Shown here piece after piece: positions 1-7,310 of a stretch of DNA of 64,000 nucleotides (position 1 is its first letter; each line of letters opens with the position of its first letter). This stretch comes from Lentisphaeria bacterium (GTDB lineage Bacteria > Verrucomicrobiota > Lentisphaeria > Victivallales > Victivallaceae). The notes below the pieces were generated by a model. That model was not told the DNA's origin. It saw nothing but the letters and a program-made list of their open reading frames with translations, and did no database searches. A program made the translations under genes and the position numbers. The stretch lies in assembly GCA_900768515.1 (NCBI GenBank), contig CAAGDG010000097.1, positions 19,095 to 83,094 on the forward strand. The letters run 5' to 3'.

Positions 1-154
1 GGCGGTTCGAGGGTTGGAACGTTCTTTTCATTTCAAATTCCCCTGATTGATTCAGTTGTTCTGTTTCTGTACAAACATTCAAGATACGGAAACTTTACAA
101 TACAGCCGAATCCGGGATTTTCAAGTGTACTGTATGGAAAAGCTCCGATTTTTA

Positions 155-1198
155 TCACTTCCGCGCGGCGGAAACCGAATCCACCCGCACCAGCGGACGG
201 TTCCAGTTCGGCACTTTGTAGATCGTCCCCGCAACCGAGATGCTCTGGTCGTTGTAGCGGTCGAGGTCGACCCCGGACCCCGCCGAGAGGAATGCAAACG
301 GCTCAAGCTGACCGGATTCGCTCTGACGGTAGAGAATGTGGGTGACTCCTTCCAGCGGCTTCGGAAGCTTCCCGGAAACCCCTTCGGTCTTGATCGCCTC
401 TCCTTTGGCGGGATCGATCCCGAGCAGGCCACAGAGTTTGGCGAGAGCGGGATCTTCTTTCCGGGTTTCCTCCGCCGGCTTTGCCTCGGGTTTCGGAGCT
501 TCCTCCACGGGTTTGGCTTCGGGCTTTGCTTCAGGCTTTGCCTCGGGCTTCCGGGCCTCCTCCGCCGGCGTGGCTTCCGGTTTCTGGGCCCCGGCCGTGG
601 GCTTTGCTTCGGGTTTCGGAGCTTCCTCCACGGGTTTGGCTTCGGGCTTTGCCTCGGGCTTTGCCTCGGGCTTCCGGGCCTCCTCCGCCGGCGTGGCTTC
701 CGGCTTCTGCGCTTCCTCAGCGGGTTTTTCCTCGGGCTTCGGAGCTTGCGGCAGCGGACCGGAGAGCGTCACGTAGACTTTGGCCGTGTAGAGTTCCAGA
801 TCCTCGGGCGCCTCAATCTTCGCCCAGCCGTGGCGGGTGATTTCCAGAACCTTGACCGTGGTTCCCCGCGGCAGCTCCCCGTAGCTGGCAGCTTCCGCGG
901 CGGCATCGACCCGCATCGACAGCGGAGCGGTCAGTTTGTCGTTGATAATGTAGACGGCCGAGATGTAGACCGGCAGGCCTTCCGGCGCCGCAATCCGGTA
1001 GAATTCGCCCTCCACTCCATTGACTTCGACCTGGGTCCCCTTGCGCAGTTTGACCGCGACCGGCGACTGAATGTCGGGGCGGGTGCGGACGTTCAGAATG
1101 TTGGCATTGACAGTTCCGGGGGTTCCCGCGGCGGCGAAGAGGCCGGCGCAGCAGCAGGCGGCGCAGAGCAGGGATTTGGTTTTGGATTTCTGCATCAT
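155..1198 (-). CDS. Secreted SH3b-domain protein with PEAKP repeats
   Basis: Predicted exported 347-residue protein. Residues 1-28 form a Cys/Ala-rich signal peptide. Residues 33-84 and 85-143 look like two bacterial SH3 (SH3b) modules, the first with the usual N-V-R-x-x-P start (NVRTRP). Residues 150-248 are a low-complexity Pro/Glu/Ala/Lys linker built on PEAKP units, with a 38-residue block (163-200) repeated at 204-241. A C-terminal domain (250-347) is not recognised. SH3b modules often bind peptidoglycan, so a cell-wall or periplasmic role is an inference. The start is fixed by GGAGG about 10 nt upstream; an immediately following Met codon is an alternative. No operon partner is visible. 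Confidence 0.8.
   Translation of the reverse strand: MMQKSKTKSLLCAACCCAGLFAAAGTPGTVNANILNVRTRPDIQSPVAVKLRKGTQVEVNGVEGEFYRIAAPEGLPVYISAVYIINDKLTAPLSMRVDAAAEAASYGELPRGTTVKVLEITRHGWAKIEAPEDLELYTAKVYVTLSGPLPQAPKPEEKPAEEAQKPEATPAEEARKPEAKPEAKPEAKPVEEAPKPEAKPTAGAQKPEATPAEEARKPEAKPEAKPEAKPVEEAPKPEAKPAEETRKEDPALAKLCGLLGIDPAKGEAIKTEGVSGKLPKPLEGVTHILYRQSESGQLEPFAFLSAGSGVDLDRYNDQSISVAGTIYKVPNWNRPLVRVDSVSAARK
476..712 (-). repeat. Tandem ~114-bp near-identical repeat coding PEAKP blocks, 123-bp period
   Basis: Two copies (476-589 and 599-712) within the preceding gene differ by only a few bases and encode the same 38-residue Pro/Glu/Ala/Lys block. Each block itself consists of 5-residue PEAKP-like units. 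This is a coding repeat likely to change length by slippage or recombination, not a CRISPR array. Confidence 0.85.
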
Positions 1199-1324
1199 TT
1201 TTCAAAGTTCCTCCATGATCGATCCGTGACTGGTTATAAGCTACTGGTATTTACTCCGAAAATCAATCCGATTTCCGAAAAAATTCGACGATTTGAAACC
1301 GGGTTCCTTCCAGTTCCCGGAGGC

Positions 1325-1353
1325 TTGACAAACCGGACCGGACAGGGTATTGT
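1325..1353 (+). promoter_or_regulatory. Sigma70-like promoter of the META-domain/xerC operon
   Basis: TTGACA at 1325-1330 and TATTGT at 1348-1353 are separated by exactly 17 nt, about 65 nt before the GTG start at 1418. The same TATTGT -10 form recurs before other genes in this window. Confidence 0.75.
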
Positions 1354-1417
1354 ATCCGCCGGAAAGTCCGGAGGCGGGGAATCGGTGCCGTCCCGGCCTA
1401 ACGTTTGAGGTGAAATT

Positions 1418-1858
1418 GTGAAGATGAAAAGATTTTTTTCCCTTGCCGCACTGGTTGCGGTGATTCTTGCCGGCTGCTGCAACCTTCCGATGCCACTGCC
1501 TCTTGCCGGGACCTCCTGGACGCCGGTCCGGATTGGTGAAAACGCGGTCGCGCCGGGGAAGGCGCTGCTGGTGATCGAAGTGGACGGCCGGGTGCACGGC
1601 AATGGCGGCGTCAACGGATTTTTCGGTTCGGCGACGGTGGACGCCGAGACTGGAGCGATCCGGTTCTCCGAGAATATGGGCGCGACGCTGATGGCCGGCC
1701 CCGAGGAGGCAATGGCGGCGGAACGCAGTCTCTTCGAGGCGCTTGGCCGGGTTCGCGGCTACCGGATCTCCTGTGATGAACTGACGTTTCTGGATGGAGC
1801 CGGCAATCCGGTCGTGGTGTTTCGCGGAACTTCCGCTGCGGCCGGCGCGGCAAAATGA
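1418..1858 (+). CDS. META (HslJ-like) domain lipoprotein
   Basis: 146-residue exported protein. The N-terminus is a lipoprotein signal with lipobox LAGC ending at about residue 20. The rest matches the META/HslJ fold: an opening G-T-S-W (residue ~32), a G-G-V-N-G-F-F-G segment in place of the usual G-C-N-x-F motif, and a Met-Ala-Gly-Pro turn (MAGP) seen in HslJ relatives. META proteins are small envelope proteins linked to stress or antibiotic resistance; the exact role is unknown. The GTG start lies 6 nt after GAGGTG; an in-frame ATG at 1424 is possible but less well spaced. The stop overlaps the next gene (ATGA), so the two are probably co-translated. A paralogue lies at 9592. Confidence 0.8.
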   Translation: MKMKRFFSLAALVAVILAGCCNLPMPLPLAGTSWTPVRIGENAVAPGKALLVIEVDGRVHGNGGVNGFFGSATVDAETGAIRFSENMGATLMAGPEEAMAAERSLFEALGRVRGYRISCDELTFLDGAGNPVVVFRGTSAAAGAAK

Positions 1859-2835
1859 CGCTTCTGGACCGCTATCTCGGCTACCTCGCCCGGGAGCGCA
1901 ACGCCAGTTCGCATACGGTCGAGGCCTACCGCCGCGACATTCAGGAGTTCGTGCGGCGGGTGATCGGTGACAAGCCGGATTTCGACGACTGGAAAGCCGT
2001 TGACGTCGATCTCGCCCGCCGGTTTGTCGTCGCGCTTCACGAGGCGGGCGATTCCAAGCGGTCGATGCAGCGGAAGCGTTCGGCACTGCGCTCTTTCTTC
2101 CGTTTCCTGGTCCGGGCGGAGGAGGTGTCATCCAATCCTTTCCTGAAGCTTGCTCCGATCAAGGCCGATCAGCCGCTTCCGCAGGTGATGAGCGTGAACC
2201 AGATCGATCTTCTGACCCGGGCGGTGCCGGAGTTCTGGCGCAACGCCGAAGCCAACGGAATCGCGAAGAGCGAGGAGAGCGCCGAGTTCGCCTCCGCCCG
2301 TGATCTCGCCCTGGTCGAGGCGATCTACTCCGGCGGCCTCCGGATCAGCGAGGCGATTGGACTCAATCTGGGGGACGTCGATCTGATCGGCGGCGTCGCA
2401 AAGGTGCGCGGAAAGGGCAAAAAGGACCGGCTCGCCGTCCTCGGCGGTCCCGCGCAGCGCGCGCTGCGCGCCTATCTGCGGCTTCGCGGCAGCGTCGGCG
2501 GCGGCCGGGGGCCGGACGCCCCGCTCTTTCTGAACCGGTTCGGGGAGCGGCTGACTCCGCGTTCGTTTCAGCGCAATCTCAAAAATTACCTGCTCGCCGC
2601 CGGTCTTCCGCCCGATCTGACGCCCCACAAGCTGCGCCACTCCTTCGCCACCCACATGCTCGATGCCGGGGCGGACCTGCGCAGCGTGCAGGAGATGCTC
2701 GGTCACGAGAATCTCAGCACCACCCAGATCTACACCCACGTCAGCGTGGAACGGATGAAGGAGGTGTACCGGCGGGCCCATCCCCGTTCCCTCGGGGGAG
2801 GTGCGGCGAAAAGGGAAGGGGGGAATAAGGCGTAG
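1855..2835 (+). CDS. xerC: Tyrosine recombinase XerC/XerD family
   Basis: 326-residue site-specific recombinase of the Xer type, expected to resolve chromosome dimers at a dif site. Residues 1-100 form the SAM-like core-binding domain; residues 110-310 are the catalytic domain. The catalytic set is visible: Arg163 (GLRISE), Lys187 (GKGKK), His258 and Arg261 (PHKLRH), His284 (LGH) and nucleophile Tyr293 (IYTH). An insertion of about 20 residues near 128-148 lengthens the protein beyond the usual ~300. The ATG overlaps the stop of the META-domain gene by 4 nt. XerC cannot be told from XerD by eye, and no dif-like site was found in the window. Confidence 0.9.
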   Translation: MTLLDRYLGYLARERNASSHTVEAYRRDIQEFVRRVIGDKPDFDDWKAVDVDLARRFVVALHEAGDSKRSMQRKRSALRSFFRFLVRAEEVSSNPFLKLAPIKADQPLPQVMSVNQIDLLTRAVPEFWRNAEANGIAKSEESAEFASARDLALVEAIYSGGLRISEAIGLNLGDVDLIGGVAKVRGKGKKDRLAVLGGPAQRALRAYLRLRGSVGGGRGPDAPLFLNRFGERLTPRSFQRNLKNYLLAAGLPPDLTPHKLRHSFATHMLDAGADLRSVQEMLGHENLSTTQIYTHVSVERMKEVYRRAHPRSLGGGAAKREGGNKA

Positions 2836-2872
2836 CCGGGCAACTTCCTCCGGACTTCGTTTTCCCGCGCCG

Positions 2873-4720
2873 TCAGCGGTCGGCGTTCCCGCGGGTTTCC
2901 GCCAGCTTTTCGGCGATGGCGGCGGCAGTCAGCCCGTAGGCGGCTCTGATTTCCGGAACCGGACCGGATGGAATCGGTCCCGACGGCCAGCCGAAGTGGA
3001 GAATTCCGCCATGTTCGGCATTGCTCAGCGCCTCGTCCATCGCGGAAGCCAGTCCGCCGGTCAGAACGTGATCTTCGATCGTGACCACCACCCGCCCCGC
3101 GGCCAGTTTCCGTGCCAGTTCCGCGTCGAAGGGGGAGAGAAAGCGCGCGTTCACCACAGTCGCGTTTCCGCCGGAGAGCCGGTCGGCTTCCAGCGCGGTG
3201 TAGACTTCCGGCCCCATCGCCCAGATCACGGCGCCGTCGCCGGTTTTGACGATTTCGGCGCACCCCTCCCGGATCGCCTCCGGTTCCTCCGTCGGGTCGG
3301 CGGGAGACCCGCCGCGCGGGTAGCGGATCGCCGCCGGTTTCCCGCTTTCGTAGGCGAAGAAGAGCATCTTTGCAAGTTCAGCCTCGTTTTTCGGCGCCAT
3401 CACCAGCAGTCCGGGCAGGGCGCGGAGAAAGCCGAGATCGTAAATTCCGTGGTGGGTGGGACCGTCCTCGACCGCGCCGGCCCGGTCCAGCGCGAAGATC
3501 ACCGGCAGTTTCTGCAGGACCACGTCGTGGTAGACGCAGTCGAGCGCCCGCTGCATGAAGGTCGCGTAGATTGCGCAGACCGGACGTGCTCCGCCGGCGG
3601 CGAGGCCGCCGGAGAAGGTCACCGCGTGTTCCTCCGCGATTCCGACATCGAAGCAGCGGTGCGGGAACCGCCGGGCGAACGGCGCAAGTCCGGTGCCGTT
3701 GCACATCGCGGCGGTGACGGCGACCACCTCGGGATGGGCTTCGGCCAGCCGGATGACCGAAGCGCCGAACGCGGCGGAGAAGGTCGGTTTCGAGGAGCGG
3801 CGGATCTTCCCGGTCGTCCGGTCAAAGCCGGGGACGCCGTGGTAGCGTGCCGGTTCCTTCTGAGCAAATTCGTATCCGCGCCCCTTTTCGGTCAGCACGT
3901 GAACGAAGACCGGTCCCTCGAACTCCCGAACCCGTTGAAAGGTCCGTACCAGGTCCGGCAGCGAATGGCCGTTGATCGGGCCGATGTAGCGGAAGCCAAG
4001 CTCCTCGAACACCGCACCGGGGAGCACCATGCTTTTGATGACATCTTCGATGCCGCGGATCGCCCGGTGGATCTTCTCGTGACGCGGAAGCGTCTGCAGC
4101 ATCCGTTTCGCCGAAACTTTGAAGCGGTTGTAAAAACTGCCTGAAATCAAACGGTTCAAATAGCCGGCCAGTCCACCGACGTTTTCATCGATCGACATTT
4201 TGTTGTCGTTGAGCACCACGACCAGGTTGTCACCGCAGTCGCGGGCGTTGTTCAGCCCCTCGAGGGAGATCGCATTGGTCAGGGAGCCGTCTCCAACCAG
4301 CGCCACCACCCGGTTGGAACTGCTTTCCTGCATCAGGGCGGCTGAGATTCCGAGTGCCGTCGAAATCGCGCTTCCGGCGTGTCCGGCGGTGCAGACGTCG
4401 TACTCCGACTCCCCCCGCACCGGGAATCCGGGGCAGCCGCCGAAGCGGCGGAGCGTCCGGAACTCCTCCCGCCGTCCGGTGATGATCTTGTGCGCGTAAG
4501 CCTGGTGTCCGACGTCGAAGAGCAGACGGTCCTCCGGGGTCTGGAACGCATAATGGAGCGCCAGAATCAATTCCACCGCGCCAAGGCTCGAACCGAGGTG
4601 GCCGCCGTTGCGGCTGACCACGTCAAGGATCAGCTCCCGGATTTCGGCTGCGACTGTGTCGAGCTCCGGCACCGTGAGCCGGCGCAGATCCGCCGGCGAG
4701 TTGATTTTTTCCAGATACAT
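2873..4720 (-). CDS. dxs: 1-deoxy-D-xylulose-5-phosphate synthase
   Basis: 615-residue thiamine-diphosphate enzyme that condenses pyruvate and glyceraldehyde 3-phosphate in the first step of the MEP isoprenoid pathway (cytosol). The ThDP/Mg motif GDGSLTN at 143-149 with NDNKMS at 171-176, the DVGHQAYAHKIITGR stretch near residue 70, and the transketolase Glu in AEEHAV (362-367) are all present. Length is typical. It runs convergently toward xerC with a 37-nt gap. A promoter (TTGCAA, 17 nt, TATTTT; 4767-4795) lies just upstream and diverges from the MCE operon promoter. Confidence 0.95.
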   Translation of the reverse strand: MYLEKINSPADLRRLTVPELDTVAAEIRELILDVVSRNGGHLGSSLGAVELILALHYAFQTPEDRLLFDVGHQAYAHKIITGRREEFRTLRRFGGCPGFPVRGESEYDVCTAGHAGSAISTALGISAALMQESSSNRVVALVGDGSLTNAISLEGLNNARDCGDNLVVVLNDNKMSIDENVGGLAGYLNRLISGSFYNRFKVSAKRMLQTLPRHEKIHRAIRGIEDVIKSMVLPGAVFEELGFRYIGPINGHSLPDLVRTFQRVREFEGPVFVHVLTEKGRGYEFAQKEPARYHGVPGFDRTTGKIRRSSKPTFSAAFGASVIRLAEAHPEVVAVTAAMCNGTGLAPFARRFPHRCFDVGIAEEHAVTFSGGLAAGGARPVCAIYATFMQRALDCVYHDVVLQKLPVIFALDRAGAVEDGPTHHGIYDLGFLRALPGLLVMAPKNEAELAKMLFFAYESGKPAAIRYPRGGSPADPTEEPEAIREGCAEIVKTGDGAVIWAMGPEVYTALEADRLSGGNATVVNARFLSPFDAELARKLAAGRVVVTIEDHVLTGGLASAMDEALSNAEHGGILHFGWPSGPIPSGPVPEIRAAYGLTAAAIAEKLAETRGNADR

Positions 4721-4766
4721 GCTCTCTTCCCTGCCCGTCCGCCGCTTTCGGAATGCGGCGGTTTAT

Positions 4767-4795
4767 AAAATATCTCCGGAACCGGATATTTGCAA
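4767..4795 (-). promoter_or_regulatory. dxs promoter
   Basis: On the minus strand TTGCAA (4795-4790), 17-nt spacer, TATTTT (4772-4767), about 50 nt before the dxs ATG. Confidence 0.55.
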
Positions 4796-4836
4796 TCCCG
4801 GTGCGGAGAAAGCCCGCTCTTTTCCTTCGCTTCTCC

Positions 4837-4865
4837 TTGAAAAAAAACGTTTCCGGCGTTATTTT
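4837..4865 (+). promoter_or_regulatory. Promoter of the MCE transport operon
   Basis: TTGAAA (4837-4842), 17-nt spacer, TATTTT (4860-4865), 50 nt before the ATG at 4915. It faces away from the dxs promoter. Confidence 0.6.
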
Positions 4866-4914
4866 ATAAGGGTTGGTCATTGCAGAATTTCTGAGAGGAG
4901 AGGGGGATGACGCC

Positions 4915-5439
4915 ATGCCGAAATTACAGTCGGTGCTTCTGCTGATTCTGATGTTGGCCGGCGGCTGTTTTTTCGAGCCATACCGACCGACGGCGGTATT
5001 CGATCTGGAGGTGTCTCCGGTCGGAGTCTACCGTGAATTCCGGGTGCTCGAACTTTTGAACAACTCCAGTTCCGGCAGCCGCATCCAGACCCGTTTCGCC
5101 GACGGCCGGGTGGTGGCGGATCCTTACAACCGCTGGGCTCTGCCGCCGGGGGAACTGGTTGCGAATGCGCTCAACCGCTCCTTCACGCTCTCCGGGGTGG
5201 TTTCGCCGCTTCCGATTACAGGGGCGATTGAAGTATTTGAAGTGGATCGTCCGGAACGGGTGTTCCGGCTGGCCGGATATCTGACGTTTCCGGGCGAGCG
5301 GGAACGCGAGTTCCGTTTCCAGATCACCTCTCCGGTGGAGGGGGAGGATGCCGCCGCTGTTGCCGCCGCCGCATCCCGGGCGGTCCGGGAACTGGCGGAA
5401 TCCTACGTAAAGGCCGTTCCGGCCGGGCGGGTTCCCTAA
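4915..5439 (+). CDS. PqiC/DUF330-like transport auxiliary lipoprotein
   Basis: 174-residue lipoprotein. The ATG at 4915 is chosen because a GA-rich Shine-Dalgarno (4897-4906) sits 8 nt upstream and the signal peptide begins there; the lipobox LAGGC ends near residue 19. The mature part carries the short beta-rich pattern of ABC-type transport auxiliary lipoproteins: a conserved Tyr-Asn-Arg-Trp-Ala-Leu-Pro-Pro-Gly-Glu stretch (residue ~70) followed by an Ala/Arg-rich C-terminal helix. In MCE/Pqi systems such lipoproteins tether the complex to the outer membrane. The stop abuts the ATG of the permease gene, indicating an operon with the next two genes. Confidence 0.75.
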   Translation: MPKLQSVLLLILMLAGGCFFEPYRPTAVFDLEVSPVGVYREFRVLELLNNSSSGSRIQTRFADGRVVADPYNRWALPPGELVANALNRSFTLSGVVSPLPITGAIEVFEVDRPERVFRLAGYLTFPGEREREFRFQITSPVEGEDAAAVAAAASRAVRELAESYVKAVPAGRVP

Positions 5440-6258
5440 ATGGCCGGCGGACCGCGTTCTTTCCGGCAGCTCTGCCTTCAGACGGCCGACGCTTCGATCC
5501 GGGTCAGCCGCGAATTGTGCAGTTACTGCACTTTTTCCCGTCGGGTGCTCCGGGCCGCGGCGGCCGCGGTGGTCCGTCCCCGCCGGATCCGCTGGAAGAG
5601 TGTCGCCGCCTACATGGACAGCTGCGGGAGCGACGCGATGCCGATCATCGCGCTGCTCGGACTTCTGATCGGCGTGATTCTGGCGTTTCAGGCGATCGTC
5701 CAGCTGGACCGGTTCGGCGGGCGCGATTTCGTCGCCAATCTGTTGGGGCCGGTGATCGTGACCGAACTGGCTCCGCTGGTCACGGCGGTGGTGCTGGCCG
5801 GCCGGACCGGATCAAGTTTCGCGGCCGAACTCGGCAGCATGAAGGCCGACGAGGAGCTGGACGCGCTTTTCACCTGCGGATTCGATCTCAACGATTTTCT
5901 CCTGTTGCCGAAGCTCTTCGCCCTGCTGCTGGTGATGCCGGGGCTGACCATCATCGCCGACTGCTGCGGCATTGTCGGCGGCATGCTGATTGTCTGCAAC
6001 ATGATCGGCGTTTCGGTCGCCGAATACATGGGAAAGACTTTCGAGGCGATCCAGCCGATTGACCTTGCGCAGGGGATCGTCAAAAGTTTTCTGTTCGCGC
6101 TGATCGTTTCGACGGTCGGCTGCATGAAGGGGCTGAACGCCGAGCGCGACGCCCAGGGGGTGGGGCGCTCCGCCACCAGCGCGGTGGTCACCTCCATCTT
6201 TCTGATCGTGGTGGCCGACGCGGTCATGACCGCGCTTTTCAGCAGCGTCGGCCGGTGA
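5440..6258 (+). CDS. mlaE: MlaE-like ABC permease of an MCE lipid transporter
   Basis: 272-residue inner-membrane permease of the MlaE/YrbE family, which with an ATPase and an MCE protein moves phospholipids between membranes. About five hydrophobic segments are visible from residue 65 on. The family signature is clear: P-I-I-A-L-L-G-L-L-I-G near 67-77, TELAPLVTAVVLAGR near 107-121 and the LGSMKADEELDAL coupling-helix motif near 130-142. The start immediately follows the stop of the lipoprotein gene. The MlaF-type ATPase is not in this operon or anywhere in the window. Confidence 0.9.
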   Translation: MAGGPRSFRQLCLQTADASIRVSRELCSYCTFSRRVLRAAAAAVVRPRRIRWKSVAAYMDSCGSDAMPIIALLGLLIGVILAFQAIVQLDRFGGRDFVANLLGPVIVTELAPLVTAVVLAGRTGSSFAAELGSMKADEELDALFTCGFDLNDFLLLPKLFALLLVMPGLTIIADCCGIVGGMLIVCNMIGVSVAEYMGKTFEAIQPIDLAQGIVKSFLFALIVSTVGCMKGLNAERDAQGVGRSATSAVVTSIFLIVVADAVMTALFSSVGR

Positions 6259-6274
6259 AAGGGGGAAATCTGGA

Positions 6275-7297
6275 ATGAATGAAGCAAATCGCCTGAAACT
6301 CGGGGCGTTCCTGCTGATCTCGATCACGCTTCTGGTGGTCAGCTTCGTCTCGGTCGGCATCACGAAACTTTTCGCGCCGAAATATCGTGCGATGACCATC
6401 CTCAGCACTTCGGTGGAAGGTCTGGCGGTCGGGTCGCCGGTCAAGTATCTCGGCATGCCGGTCGGCAAGATTACCGCGATGGCGATGCGCGAGAAGGACG
6501 GCACCATCGCGGTCTATTTCGACATCTTTCCTTCGGCCGTGGAGGGGGAGGGCAGCGATCCCGGTGAGGGGGATCTGGTCACGTTGTCGAACATAATGCA
6601 GCAGAAGAATCTGACCTGTTTTCTCAACGCGGCCGGTCTGATGGGGGGAAGTTATCTTGAACTTTCGCTGAACGATGCGCTGCCGGCGGCGCTGCCGCAT
6701 CCGGATTTCACGCCGCCGCCCGGAATTGTCTACATTCCGTCGCGTCCGTCGCACATCGGCAACGCGATCCAGAACGTCAGCCGGATGCTTGACGAACTGG
6801 AGAAGGTCAACTTCATCCAGCTGGCCGACAAGCTTGACGAGACGCTCGATAATGTCAGCGGCTTCCTCAATCAGAGCGAACTGCGCGAGACGCTCAAGAG
6901 CGTCAACTCGATCTGCGTGAATCTGGAGGGATCGGTCCGGAATCTCCAGAACGTGCTCTCCGAAGCCAACGTCCGGAAACTCAATCAGACCATCGACAAC
7001 GTCGACCGCAGCATCCGGAACATCAGCGAGGTCGCCGGCAGCGACGACCTGAAACAGCTTGTCCGCAATCTTGACGCCTTCCTGGTCGAGGCGCGCACGC
7101 TGATGACGGACCTCCGCCGGAGCGGACGGGAAGTCGGTGCCGACGCCGAGGCGCTGCGCATCCGGTTTGAAATGACGCTGACCCGGCTCGACAACACGTT
7201 GCGGCAGCTTTCCAACCTTGCGGAGAATCTCTCCGCCGATCCGAACCAGTTTGTGCGCGGCCGGCAGGAACCGCCGGTGCAGCCGGCCGGCCGATAA
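6275..7297 (+). CDS. mlaD: MlaD-like MCE-domain protein
   Basis: 340-residue MCE protein. A single N-terminal membrane anchor spans about residues 8-28. The MCE domain (about 37-140) has the typical VEGLAVGSPVKYLGMPVG entry and the later GLMGGSYLEL motif. The remaining 180 residues are predicted long alpha-helix, as in PqiB/YebT or LetB-like bridges rather than the short MlaD. It presumably forms a periplasmic hexameric lipid channel on top of the MlaE-like permease encoded 16 nt upstream. The tail is Pro/Gly-rich. It ends 13 nt from the convergent GH78 gene. Confidence 0.85.
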   Translation: MNEANRLKLGAFLLISITLLVVSFVSVGITKLFAPKYRAMTILSTSVEGLAVGSPVKYLGMPVGKITAMAMREKDGTIAVYFDIFPSAVEGEGSDPGEGDLVTLSNIMQQKNLTCFLNAAGLMGGSYLELSLNDALPAALPHPDFTPPPGIVYIPSRPSHIGNAIQNVSRMLDELEKVNFIQLADKLDETLDNVSGFLNQSELRETLKSVNSICVNLEGSVRNLQNVLSEANVRKLNQTIDNVDRSIRNISEVAGSDDLKQLVRNLDAFLVEARTLMTDLRRSGREVGADAEALRIRFEMTLTRLDNTLRQLSNLAENLSADPNQFVRGRQEPPVQPAGR

Positions 7298-7310
7298 GGG
7301 AGTCTCCGGT

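Noticed and set aside
1..154. GGTTCGA-like string at the left edge as a tRNA T-arm
   Set aside because: No acceptor or anticodon stems could be matched around it; the region looks like plain intergenic sequence after the SH3b gene.
476..712. Tandem repeats as a possible CRISPR array
   Set aside because: The repeats are in frame, encode PEAKP blocks and have no unique spacers.
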